Shown here: positions 1 to 11,159 of the stretch, in pieces
Layout: the number at the start of each line of letters is the position of its first letter
How positions within the stretch are numbered: position 1 is the stretch's first letter
Assembly (NCBI GenBank): GCA_037447605.1
Contig: CM074809.1
Location: 3,128,158-3,192,157 of the forward strand
Source: Zygnema circumcarinatum
Lineage: Eukaryota > Streptophyta > Zygnematophyceae > Zygnematales > Zygnemataceae
DNA: 64,000 nt
Reading direction: 5' to 3'
Translations under genes and position numbers: made by a program
The notes under the pieces: model-generated
Databases searched by the model: none
What the model saw: the letters and a program-made list of their open reading frames with translations, nothing else
What the model was told of the DNA's origin: nothing

Positions 1-1080
1 CACTCCCCTCGGAGGTCGAATTTCTCCGACCCCCCCAATTTTTCCCACAAAACTCCCCCTTGCCAATGCCTGCCCTTGCAGAAACGCCCAACACTGCTCC
101 GCTCCAATCCCCAAAGCCATTGTGCAGCCTCCAACGACCGCCCCGAATGTGAATTACGGCATGCAAGCACACCCTCCCCTCGAGGTGCGGCCAAGCCACT
201 GCCGCTTCTTCGCAATTCTCACCTTCCTCTCCCCCTCCCTCACTCCCTACCCCTCTCCCTCCCTCCCCCGTCTCCCTCCCCCGTCTCCCTCCCTCCAGAC
301 CAGGCAGAGTTCCCCTCCCCCCAGACCAGGCCGAGTTCCCCTTCCCCTTCAGGCCTCAGGGTTTTGGAGGGTATTGGAGGGTTTTGGAGGGTTTTGGAGC
401 AGAGCGTCCAAGGGGGCCGCACCCGTGGCCGCCTGCTGGCCCTCCAAAGGACGCCACGTCGATTTTTCGGCTCGCCCACATTTATCTCTTGCTGCAAACA
501 GGAACGCGTAAACTGCAATGGCAGGGGCCCTATGAGGACATTATTGAGACAAATTTTGCAAAATATCGAGTTGTTTTTTGGTTTCCTGAAAAAAGGGCCA
601 CATTTGGAACGGAAACGCTCCTAGGAGGCGGGAAGCCAGTTGAACCAGGTTGAACCGAGTCGTGCCGTGGCGGCGGCAGGCTCAACACGGCTGGATCCCT
701 GGATCTACACTTGAGCTGCTAGAATTGGCGTGGACTCTCACTCCACGTTTTCCAACAATTCCGGGTCAACTGTTGTCGATCCTGACGTGGGGTGCACTCG
801 TGGATCATCGGTGGACCCAAGATTAAAAGAAGGTGCCGGAAGCCTTGACCGTCCTCAGCTTCGTGTCCTTTCTGCCATTTGCGCTTCCAGGAAAAGCGAA
901 GTTGGTGAGGAAAGGGCGCCACATTCAAGGGATTTAGAGGACGTTTGAGCTTCTGGTTTTGTGTGGTACAAGATGTGTTGAATTTCGTTCATAGGGATTC
1001 AGATTTGAAGGTCCTTACTGAGGGAATTGCTCGGGTGCAAGCGGAGTTTGCAGCAGGAGGCTATTCTGGAAGAGAGGGCC
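1..1080. other. Upstream region and 5' leader of the C2-domain gene
   Basis: I see no convincing gene here. Positions 230-350 are strongly CT-rich on the + strand, and short open frames through it have no recognisable domain. The stretch directly before the ATG at 1081 is the likely promoter and 5' leader of the C2-domain gene. No clear TATA box was found. Confidence 0.4.
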
Positions 1081-4000
1081 ATGGGTGGATCTGACGGAGC
1101 AGGCCTGGAGTTAACGCTTCGAGGAGCTGAGTGTACGCCGCGGGAGAAAGAGAAGGAGCCGCAGGGAGTTGATCCGTTTGCGGTCCTGCACTATGGGTCG
1201 CAGCACTGGACGGCAAAGCTTATTAAAGGTGGGAGGCTCAGTTGTAAGATTCTGTTGGGAGAAAAACGTAGTATATGCTACCTATATGCACGACTTGCTT
1301 GTAGACGAAAATACCCTTTTGACTGTATCCTTCTTTTTTGTTTGTGCAGACCTGAAATTTGGATACCGTTTAGAGCCCAATGTCAACGAGATTATTATTA
1401 AAGTTTATGATGGGAACAAGCCCGAGCCCCGAGAAGTGATTGCAACAATAAAGTGATTGCTCGTTCCTTGCTTGCCCCGGTTCTTGCATACTTGGTAGCA
1501 TGACAAGTGCGTGCGAATTAGATGACTGTCTTTCTGGTGCGTTCCTAATAGGACCGTGTTTGGAGAAAGGGCAAGTTTTAGCAACATACTACAATTTCTG
1601 AATTGTTTGAACCGGTATATTTTGGACTCGTAGCTTTTTCAAAAGTCACTGGTGAAGCGTTACAATTGGTTTTATAAAACTGTCATCTTCCTTCGAGTTG
1701 CTTTTTACTTTCTCAGAATGAGAACTGGACAAGAGGTGGTGATCGTTGCGATTGCAATGGTCCGAATTTACGGTTGTTAGTAGAGATGAAACAGTGCATG
1801 ACCCGGGGGATTTGCGTTGCTTCAGAGTGCCTGCCTACAAAGCCATGTTGGAGGGGTCTGATTCTCTCTCATGTCCCATTATCAAGTCTACTGGAGACAC
1901 GCTGGGGCAGCTGAATGTCTCTTTGAAAATGATTTCTGAGGTAAGTCGGCGTGTGCACTGCGTCCTTGTCAAGTTTTAGTTGGTTCCTTTGTGTTTTGGG
2001 GAGTTTCTCAACGTCTCTACTGAATAAAAGTTGGAAACCAGTACTTTTGTGATGCGCTGATATGGTATACAGCTGCAACAATTCTCAGGTTTCAGGTAGT
2101 TCAGGCATGCGAAGACATTGCTTCCAAAGTTTTGTGAATCCTGTGTCCACTTTACAAATCTGCTTTACAGTGTCTGAGGGATGACAAGTTTCGTTTCTTA
2201 CCATTTAGTGCGTTCTATAAAAGTGCTCTACTGTTCGTTTGGGCATTCTATAGTTTCTTGTCATCTATTGCAATAGGATATGCCGGTATTGAGCTTCAGA
2301 TTTTGCCGTTCGTTAAGTTCATGACATATTCAAATATTGGTTGTGTTTGGGCTTCGTCATTCAAAGTGGTTGTATGTTAGTTTTGCTGCAGATTCCTCGT
2401 TTCAATTGCCAAGCCTCGTTTTATGCTTTGAAATCTTTCTGGAGCCATGGAATACGGATGGCTTTCTCACATTTCACTTAACTAGATATCCGAGCCAGTG
2501 TAGGATAGTCCTCTCCTTCCACTTTGTCCCGTTTATGGTATTCTCGTATCATATGTCGAATTCTTTTCGATCTGGAATTGGTCTCTTGTTGACATTTGTC
2601 AATGGTTCAATCTGTTTCTCTTGCGTTTCTTCAGAAGGAACTCCCGACGGCTCCCCAGTCCTTTCTCGGAACTGCTGCTCCTGCACCCGGAGTGAATGGA
2701 CCCCCGCCTCCCAATTCCTTCATCTCGACTCCGCAACCATACGGTGCCAGCAGCAGCTCTGGTGGAGGGCCATATCAGCAGCAGGGCCCACACTCTGAGG
2801 CTATAGCTGCAGCAGCGGCCGCAGGTGCTATCACTTAAACTTCTGTTAATGAATAGCAGCTGTCCCCGTCCCCCCTCTATTGCAGCATCCCAGATTAATT
2901 TGGAATGGATGTGAAGATGTGAACATCGTATTTTTGTCTGGTTACACCATAGGTGATCCAAACACGGAATGTTAACTGATCTCAGATTTAGAAGCTCCTG
3001 CTATAGCTTAGCCTTTTATTAGTTGAATCTTCCCTATTGTTGAAATTGTTGAGTAGTTTGACTGAGGATGGATTTGTCTATGGGTCTCAATTCTGATGCA
3101 GGTGCTGCAGCAGCTAACGCCATAGTTTCTAGGAGAAATGAATCTTCAAAAGAAGACCATCCTCCGTCTGGTGAGAATACACTGCCTGGACTGTTCAGAG
3201 GAAGTTTCCTGTTTTGGGTTGCGTTGAAGAGTGACTCTGTCCCTTTCCTTGACTCGTACTGCTGATGCAAGAAAAGTCTGCTGACTCCTTTTTTCTAGAT
3301 CTCTCTAGCTCTTCCCAATACGCTGAACATAATTTTGCTGCCTTTGTCCTGAACCTGACTGACAGTGCCTTTTATCGAAGGGTTGAAAAAAAAAAAAAAA
3401 AGCCTTGATAAGTGAAATCAGAAGAAGGGACAAGTATCAAGAGACCCTTCGACTTTCAATGTGCAGAGATGCATATTGTTTTTTTTCTTTTTTGACATGC
3501 GTGGATCCTTTTTTGTGGTGAATGCTTGCCATAACTGAGGTTTTCCTCGATCTATTATTGCAGGCCATCAAGTGGGCTATCCTGCATCATCTACCCAACC
3601 GCCAGCATACGCCCAACCCCCAGCATACGCTCAACCTCCAGCGTACCCTCCTTCCTACCCCCCTGCAGCCTACCCCGCCCCATCCTATCCTGGGTACTAT
3701 CCTCCGCCGGCTTACTATCCCACTTACCCCAGCTACGGTAAGCCCACTATTTGGATATGATTCTTTGGTCTGGCAGCGTGGAGGAATAATGGTTAGTTGG
3801 GTCAGACGTGAATGGGCTGGCTAGATGTCCAAGTGATCTTGATTAAGTCAAGGTATGGTGGAGTGCAGGTCAAGTGTAATCAACTGCAGCTTTCATGTCA
3901 GCTTGCTTCTCAGCTGTTTGAGCTCATAGTAGTCCTTTCATGAGATTCAACAGATACGTATTTGGATGCATGTCTTTTGCAGGTTATAATTATCCGTACG

Positions 4001-4179
4001 GATATGGATACTACCCACCCGCTCCCACCACTGTCATTGTGGACAATGGCTATGGATACGGGGGCTATGGATATGGTGGGTATGGTTATGGTGGCGGCGG
4101 TTTCGGTGGGGGTGGTTTTGGCACAGGGCTCGTAGCGGGTGGATTGGGCGGATTACTCCTTGGCGATATTCTTTTTTAA
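1081..4179 (+). CDS. SRC2-like C2-domain protein with Pro/Tyr/Gly-rich tail
   Basis: Seven exons join in frame: 1081-1228, 1350-1435, 1887-1940, 2635-2824, 3102-3170, 3564-3737 and 3983-4179, giving 305 residues. Residues about 8-95 form a compact C2 domain, with DPFAVLHYG and NEIIIKVYDG as typical beta-strand segments and LGQLNVSL as the last strand. The tail holds repeated QPPAYAQ, then YPP/YPGYYPP, then GYGYGGYGYGGGG, and ends in a small hydrophobic patch (GLVAGGLGGLLLGDILF). This matches the plant SRC2/BAP-like family, membrane-associated C2 proteins induced by cold and stress. All phases agree (0 or 1 at each junction). The third exon is short and its acceptor at 1886 was chosen because phase and the C2 strand fit; other acceptors are possible. 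Calcium-binding aspartates are not all evident, so calcium dependence is unclear. Confidence 0.85.
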
Positions 4180-5660
4180 AAGGGAAATCGACGGTGCGTT
4201 TGTTGAGCGAAGCGGGGTCAAGCTGAAGATAGTTCATTATGAAACCAAATCAGTGATCTGTGTACAGAAAGTGAGCTCATCGTGATAAGGGCTGAGGAGC
4301 TCTGGAAACAGTGACTCTCTAAGTTCAGTGAAGTCTGTTGGAGACAATGTATGATAGTTAGGGGTAATCATTTTATAATGCAGGCGCCGCACTGTACAAC
4401 AGGCGTGTCTAGTATTTGTTCCTTAACTGATGAGAATGGCTGTAAAGCTTTCAGGAGGGTGACTGGTGTTCAAAGACGTGTCTCATTTTCTGTACAGTGT
4501 TGACAACTATTGAGCTCTAGACTCGTAATTGGAACCATATGATATGTGATCTGTGATATGCCTGCAGCAATTGTGCAGGTCGAGTGACATCTTAAGTGGT
4601 TTGCAAATTCTTCACTCAAACCCTTCCTAGAAAGTTTGCATCTGAGGTCGGTTGTTTTGGGGAGATGCGAGAGGCTGTGAGAGGGTGGCTGCGTTGGCTT
4701 CGTGAGTGGCCTAAAGGGAATCTGTGCCCCGTCACAACAGAAGTGAGAATGGGCACAGACTCTGTCCGATCACTTAATGGTGCTTTTGACAAAGGTAGTT
4801 TGTACGTTTTGAAAGATGAATCTTGTGATTTGGGATTTGCAGTCTGACAATTTGAGATCAGCGCTTGCCATTGCGCATTGATTTGTGCTCCATAATCCAT
4901 GATTTCAGATGCGAGTACGTGCAATAGGTGCCTGATCTGCCATTGGCACTGATCCCCAATGTTCCTTAAGTTGAAACCAGCTGTGTGTTGTGTTGGCAAT
5001 ACAACACAGTAAGCAAATCTGAGTCGCTACACACGCAAATGAAAATTCCCCAAAAAGAAAAAAGAGTGGTCACTAGCACTCTGTTTAACTGAGAATCCAT
5101 GCCATGGAGCCCTCCGCCTCAACGCGCCACAGTTCAGTAGCAACATATATCCGCGTTACATAACTCCAGCGTTTCCCAGTACTGGACGCGCAGTTTCCAT
5201 GTCCAACGTTCGTGTGGAACTGCCACCTCGGCTCCATGTGCAGACACGCAAGATGAAGCTTTGCAGAAGCTGCCGAAAGTCAAAAGCAGCCTTTGACCCC
5301 TTCGCGCCTTCTTGAGCGAAGCAGAAGACGTGGCTCTCGCCAGTGCGCACCCTCCGAAGCAGGCCATGCCGGGGAGAGGGAGGGAGGGGACGCGGCATGG
5401 CGGGGCATGGCGGAGGCTCCTGCCGTGGCTCGCTGTATATCCCTTCTGAGGAATCTCGAGCGAGGAACCGTGGGAAAGCAGAAGCTTAGAGCAGTTGCAA
5501 GCAAGATGTTTGCACGCGCAGACTCGCAGGGCTTTTCGAGGTTAAGCACGCTTTGCATTTCGCATACGAGTGGTTGGATGACTAGCTGGACATTTCATCG
5601 GGGAAACGTGTCAGGTGCAACGTTCAGCATGCAGGAATGCCGCTGCACCCTGGGAAGCCT
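4180..5660. other. 3' flank of the C2 gene and intergenic DNA
   Basis: The first few hundred bases should be the 3' untranslated region of the C2-domain gene. The rest shows no open frame with recognisable content. The final part leads into the promoter of the secreted repeat gene at 5828. Confidence 0.4.
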
Positions 5661-5664
5661 ATGC

Positions 5665-5714
5665 AGTCAGGCTTTGACCCCTGCGTTGACCTTCCCGTTG
5701 GAGGAAATTATAAG
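5665..5714 (+). promoter_or_regulatory. Promoter elements of secreted repeat gene 1 (GTCA...TTTGAC motif and TATA-like box)
   Basis: A GTCA-GG-CTTTGAC motif near 5666-5678 is followed by an AATTATAAG TATA-like element near 5706-5714, about 115 bp before the ATG at 5828. The two other family members carry a related palindrome, GTCAAAGTTTGAC, at a similar place. Function is inferred from position and from recurrence in the three genes. Confidence 0.5.
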
Positions 5715-5827
5715 ACGGGGGGGGTGGGAGAGAGGACGGTGGAGGGGGGCGCCTTGGGAGGCCAATCCCTGTCCCTTTCCTTGGAAGGCGGGTTTGGTTC
5801 TGAAGGGAGAGAGGAACGGACTCGAAA

Positions 5828-6263
5828 ATGGCGAAGGGGAGGAGGTCCACAACTCTGAGAGGGCTTGCAGTGTTAGGGTTTTTGTTTGTATGGGGCGGAT
5901 GGCTGGCTTCTGCACGTGTGAATCCTGATGCTGACAACAGCGGCCATGTGGCTGTGCTTGATGCGAAGCCGAGTGACGGCCACGGCGGGGTCGATGCTGC
6001 TGTGAGCAAAGCTGATGCCAAGGAGCGGCGAGATGAAGGCCATGGACTGAACGAGGCCAGCGATCAGCCACAAGGCGAGCAAGTGGACACATTATTTGGA
6101 GGTCGCGATCGCGGTTTCAGTCATGGTTACGGCGCTTACGGTCCTTGGCGCAGTCGTTTTGGGCGCAGTCCCCATAATGATGTGCAGGAAGTTGATGGGA
6201 GCATGCATTTGGATGACGACAGCAACATGTTAGATGACGTCGACATGGACCAAACTGAGCCTG

Positions 6264-6295
<32 letters not shown>

Positions 6296-7300
6296 TTCCG
6301 TCGCCGCCGTCGTCGTGATGCTGTGGAGGATGATAAGGGTAAAGAGCTGGTGGACGAGAGCAGAGAAGAAAGTGATGTTGCCGGTGAGTTGGATGACGTT
6401 GCGAGTGACTGGGATGGAGTGGGGGACGCTGAGGATGAGCACATGGACCAAGAGGGAGGTGGGGGTCGCCGCCGCCGCCGTCGTCGTCGCCGCCGCCGCC
6501 GCCGCCGTGATGCTGTGGAAGATGGTGGGGGTAAGGAGCTGGTGGATGAGAGCAGAGAAGAAAGTGATGCTGCTAGTGAGTTGGATGATGTTGCGAGTGG
6601 ATTTGATGGAGTGGGAGACGCTGAGGATGAGCACATGGACCAAGAGGGAGGTGGGGGTCGCCGCCGCCGCCGTCGTCGTCGCCGCCGCCGCCGCCGTGAT
6701 GCTGTGGAGGATGGTGAGGGTAAGGAGCTGGTGGATGAGAGCAGAGAAGAAAGTGATGCTGCTAGTGAGTTGGATGATGTTGCGAGTGGATTTGATGGAG
6801 TGGGAGACGCTGAGGATGAGCACATGGACCAAGAGGGAGGTGGGGGTCGCCGCCGCCGCCGTCGTCGTCGCCGCCGCCGCCGCCGTGATGCTGTGGAGGA
6901 TGGTGAGGGTAAAGAGCTGGTGGATGAGAGCAGAGAAGAAAGTGATGTTGCCGGTGAGTTGGATGACGTTGCGAGTGACTGGGATGGAGTGGGGGACGCT
7001 GAGGATGAGCACATGGACCAAGAGGGAGGTGGGGGTCGCCGCCGCAGCCGTCGTCGTCGCCGCCGCCGCCGCCGTGATGCTGTGGAGGATGGTGAGGGTA
7101 AGGAGCTGGTGGATGAGAGCAGAGAAGAAAGTGATGCTGCTAGTGAGTTGGATGATGTTGCGAGTGGATTTGATGGAGTGGGAGACGCTGAGGATGAGCA
7201 CATGGACCAAGAGGGAGGTGGGGGTCGCCGCCGCCGCCGTCGTCGTCGCCGCCGCCGTCGCCGTGATGGAGTCGAGAGTGTGGATGGACGGAAGGACTAG
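5828..7300 (+). CDS. Secreted Arg-rich/acidic tandem-repeat protein (family member 1)
   Basis: A single-exon gene of 490 residues. The N-terminus is a clear signal peptide: basic MAKGRRS, a hydrophobic core around residues 12-25, and an A-S-A site near residue 29. After about 130 residues of unique sequence, including a Gly/Tyr/Arg segment, come five repeats of 63-64 residues (6317-7264). Each repeat has a KELVDESREESD acidic part, an ELDDVAS part, a DAEDEHMDQEGGGG linker and a run of about 12-15 arginines. Two repeat subtypes alternate (DVAGELDDVASDWD and DAASELDDVASGFD). I recognise no known family. Long open frames on both strands of this region are by-products of the 3-bp-periodic repeats. 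The N-terminal block is shared with the genes at 13531-15084 and 59312-60397. Secretion is a prediction; the function is unknown. Confidence 0.75.
6317..7264 (+). repeat. Five tandem coding repeats of 189-192 bp
   Basis: Successive GATGCTGTGGA starts lie at 6317, 6509, 6698, 6887 and 7076, with the degenerate end at 7265. The spacing is 192 bp and then 189 bp four times. Each unit ends in a (CGN)n arginine tract with mixed CGC and CGT codons. Units 3 and 5 are almost identical, as are the cores of units 1 and 4, which suggests duplication in pairs. Confidence 0.9.
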
Positions 7301-9796
7301 TCCTCTCCGCTCATCGGTTCTTGAGATCACAGGTTCGTTCTCTGGTTTTTGTAGTTTTGAGACAGGCAAATGAAGTCGTTTTAAAGTGGTCATTTTCAGA
7401 GTTCTTCTGTTATTCCTTTTTTGCCTCATCTAAATGACTTTCACCGAGTATGCATTGCACCGTCGATGGGAATTCTTTAGAGTTGTTCATAACGAGCTTC
7501 TGGCCTTAGGAGGGAAAGAGCAGGTGCTGTCGTACTGAGCATTCCCTCGTTTTGCTTTTGCAGGAGTTCAATGGCTTGTTCGAAAGGATTGGTGCATACA
7601 GCTCGATACCTGAAATCATCTGTACATAGGAGTTCATGATTTCTTAGGATTCCGTAGAAATGAGTTCCTACTTGCAGCAAACGGCAATCTCGGTAGGCAT
7701 AGTTTTTTGTTTCTAGTTTTCTTTTGTTCGAGTTCCAGTGGTCTTGAAAGCAAGATGATAGACCTTTTTGTTCGCAGTAGCAGAAGTTTTGCAAGGGCTT
7801 TCGTTCATGGGGTCAATAGCTTTTGTTGTCCACTGTTTCTATCTCGAATAAAGCCTACATTCTGCTGCTCTAAATTTCGTTCCGTTGTTGAAATCACTGT
7901 TTCTGCTTGCTGGAGTGTCCTTGTCAAGAGTGTGTAGAGACATTTTTATTGCTTTGGTTGTTGTACTGGCTTGAATTCGGATCAAGCGTTAGATTTTCTT
8001 TTTTTAGTACAGCTGGAAGCTTCTTGCATCATTTCATAGCCCGTACACTATGTGTTAACAGACTCTTTGTGGTGGTGTTCTCCGTCATTTCATGCCTGCA
8101 TTTCATCAACAGATCGCCCTTTCGTGCCTAGATTTCCTCGACTGCAGGGATGTAGTCTAATGCCTTTTGATATCAAATGCAGTTTCCATGTTTGGCCAAT
8201 TGGTCGAAGTAAACCGGCCGTTCAGAGCTCAGAAGTTGCGCTCCCCTCGAGTTTGCGTGATCCTTGTTGCACTCCCACGGATAAAAACCGTGGACGGGCA
8301 AAAAGGCAGAGGCTTCTTGGAAATTGGTTAAAAGAGCCATGCCCCACGCCAAAATATGACTTGATGAAAGAGGCCCTCCAATGGCAGTGACGCGCTTTCT
8401 TGACAGCCCTCCTTGTAATGCTCAAGCGCACATGGAGCTGACCCAATTTTTTGGGGACTGCTTAAAAGGGAAAGGAAATGTTGAGCAGGAAAGGGCCATC
8501 GGACACCTTCACAGCGCACGGGCTGAGCATTGCACTCAAAAATGCCACTGCGCGCCATTTTCATTCCGCTCGCTGCTAGGCCGGCGGGGCGATGGCAGGG
8601 GGGCGATTGATGGACGGCCCAAATCGCACATGGCAACGCTGTGCGACCTCTGCCGTTCGATCCATCTTAGTATCGTGCACTATCGTGGAGGTACTCTGTT
8701 GGAGCGTCCGCTCGCGTCCGCTGAGATGGCGAACGGATGAGTACAACAACCCGCGATGGTGTACGATATCGCATCGATATTGTACCAATATTGTATTGGT
8801 GTGCTTAACCGGAACTGCTATTATTAGATTGTACGTATCGTATCGTATCGGAAAAGGCTCCCGATCATCCCCATCATTAGACACCCGTTTGACCAATTCC
8901 TCGTCATGCTCATTGTGTCCATGTACATGTGATGGTATCACTTCCATCGTGAGATCAGTGCCACTTCCATTCTTCAAAGGAGGGAAATGGCATTGATCTC
9001 ACGCATGGCGAGGCCATCAAATGTACATGGCCAAAAGTAGCATGGGGAACCACGACGAACTGGTCGCAAGGGACTTCAGCACACAAAAAAAAGCTATGAG
9101 CGGACTTGCATTCTTCCCGTTTGGTGATGGAAATGTTTGAAAAACCAAGCTCGCAAAACAAACAAGCCGTCGTCCAATAGAAGGTAAGCAAGCGAACAAG
9201 GAGGCAAAAGGCAAGGAGGGAGAGAGGGGGAGAGGGAGGAAGGGAGGCAGGCGCCAAACAGGAAGCAAGCGGCTAGTATTACAATTCGTCCGTACGTGTA
9301 CGGTTTCGTTCGTACATGTCATATTTAGGGGGCAACCCGTTAAGGCGAAATCCCTTATTTGAAGAGGCCTGCTAATAGGCAACTAAAAAATCAGCTCCAT
9401 TTGCTTCAAAAGAAGCTATGCATATCAATGAAGAGCAAGGACGCAAAAACATGAATTGCTTCCTTTTAAGCCCTTCTAGTTCTGAACCACTCTGCATTCA
9501 AACATGTACCAAGAAGCGTCCAACAATGACTCAGACGGATTCTAGTCGAACCAACTGCTTGAAAGATGGGGCTGAAATCCAATCAGGTTCTTAACACGGC
9601 ATTCCAACTGCATGGGTGGGTAGCTGTGAGCAGTGAAAAATGCACTGTTACTCGCTCCCTGACATCGAAGATTCTTTCTAGTTCCCGGGAAGAATGTTCT
9701 GAAAGCTGAGCCTCAAAGCTGTTCAAGCAGGTCGTATTCTGTTAGAATTTATTTCTTTGCAAAAGTTTCCTTTCTGTACAAAACAAGTGCAGCCGC
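7301..9796. other. 3' flank and intergenic region with a dispersed repeat
   Basis: This contains the 3' region of the secreted repeat gene (an AATAAA lies near 7847) and then about 1.8 kb without a supportable gene. Positions 8745-8850 are rich in short self-complementary motifs (CGATATCG, ATATTG, TCGTATCG). Positions 8986-9110 match a stretch at 61405-61535 and are listed separately. Confidence 0.4.
8986..9110 (+). repeat. Dispersed repeat, copy A
   Basis: Segments such as GGCATTGATCTCACG, GCATGGGGAACCACGAC and AGCACA-AAA occur in the same order and spacing here and at 61405-61535, with scattered substitutions and small indels. That points to an old interspersed repeat copied to two places 52 kb apart. 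No coding content or terminal repeats were seen. Confidence 0.7.
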
Positions 9797-10570
9797 CTAG
9801 ACACTGGCTTGGTAGCCCTTCTCCTCGAACCTTTCTTCACCGGACTTCTCCATTGTGGAATGACCACCCTTGCTCCGACCTGCAAGAGGTCTCCCATCTC
9901 CCACCCAAGCAATGAAGTCAAACTGACTTTTATTGGAAAATGAAGCGAGGCAAATCTAGAACTCTTGACGATCTAGATTCAAATAAAGTATAACAGCAGC
10001 AGAACAACCGAAACGTTTCAATTTGTTTGCTTATTTTGTACGTGTTCCAAGTAGGGGAAGAAGCTAAACAAGAAGACGATAGCCTTTTCCACTCGCCAAA
10101 GAGTTGAAGTTATTGAACTGCACCTTCTGCAAGATGGATTTGGGCCTCGAGTGACTTGCCACCAGTGCCGCCCTTTACCACTGTTTCTCCGGACGCCACA
10201 CGCTCCTCTAGCTCCTGCGGAAAACAAAAGGCAAAGAACTTCTAATGTTGCGTTTAGCGGACCTGTTTTATAGGTTGTTAGCACTCGTGCAGCCGGAGTT
10301 TACACGGTTTCGAGGCAATAACCAAAAAATTGAATCCCAGATCGTTATCACTGAAAAGACTCCCAATATATTAAAGCTGCTTCACCATGCTTGTAATATT
10401 ATACTGAAAGAAATGAAAAGACGAAATAAGCATACGGTATCAGACTCGAGCATCAACATAGTACTGCATGCCAGTATGTGGGAAAACCTTCACACCTTGC
10501 GCTTCTCTGGGTCCTTTGCCTGCTCCTTCACCTCCTCAACAGACTGCAGAGTTTCTGTCATCTCAGCCAT
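9797..10570 (-). CDS. Em-like group 1 LEA protein, short form without the 20-mer motif (Em copy 1)
   Basis: Three exons in coding order: 10570-10496 (75 bp), 10214-10124 (91 bp) and 9879-9797 (83 bp), 82 residues. The N-terminal part (SVEEVKEQAKDPEKRK) and the diagnostic [17 protein letters not shown] followed by HLAEGRSKGG identify the LEA_5/Em family. The usual hydrophilic 20-residue unit (GG.(T/A)R.EELG.EGY..MG.KGG) is missing: GRSKGG runs directly into HSTMEKSGEERFEEKGYQ. Exon lengths and phases of the first two exons equal those of the other three Em genes here. These proteins are disordered hydrophilic protectants during desiccation. The gene is divergent from Em copy 2, with 589 bp between the start codons. 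Confidence 0.88.
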
Positions 10571-11159
10571 GGCGTTCCTTCAACCAGAGAAAGCTATCTC
10601 CAACAACTGGCTGGTTTCTTTCTATTTTTCTTGCTAGCAGCTCTCTACTCCAACCTGCAAAGACCGAAACTGGAAAGCCTCAAAACTGGACATATCGCAC
10701 TTCCAGTTACCCTTATTAACCTTCTGGCAGCTGTGAGGAAGCAGCTCTCGTCAGGCGCATGGCATGCAAGCGCAATCGAATGACGAAGCTTTCGCTCTTG
10801 CAGGAAGCAATTGGTTTAGGCGCTGCATGGGATTGCTGACATGTCCATGCGCTACGCGGCCTCTGGGAAGTGCTTCTTTTCTTGCCACCTGGCCGGAGTC
10901 CCTATGGATGTACTGTATGCAAACAGGTTTGAACAGTTATAAGCATAGCGTACATGTCGAGGCGGGTTTTTAAAAAGCCTGGGCTTTCAAGAGCGTGGCA
11001 GATGTGCGAAGCTTTTAGCAACCTAATTGCTTACTGGGATGCGTCATCTTGGTCAAAAGTGAAGGCTACCAATCGTAAAGGCGAAGTGGATATCTTTCTG
11101 TTCACATTGCTGTTCTTCACCGGGTGAAGATAACCCAACAGTATTCCTTTGCGGAGATA
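10571..11159. promoter_or_regulatory. Shared promoter region between divergent Em copies 1 and 2
   Basis: 589 bp separate the two start codons. A GGCATGCAAG stretch at 10761-10770 contains the RY core CATGCA (10763-10768), the binding site of ABI3/VP1-type B3 factors in seed plants. I found no perfect CACGTG here. A shared regulation of the two Em genes is inferred. Confidence 0.45.

Noticed and set aside
76-653. Pro/Ser-rich frames at the window start
   Set aside because: Caused by a CT-rich tract; the three overlapping frames are equally open and none has a domain.
6136-7429. Long open frames on the minus strand over the first repeat array (355 and 399 codons)
   Set aside because: They come from the stop-free 3-bp-periodic repeat. 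Only the + frame has a signal peptide, family similarity and promoter.
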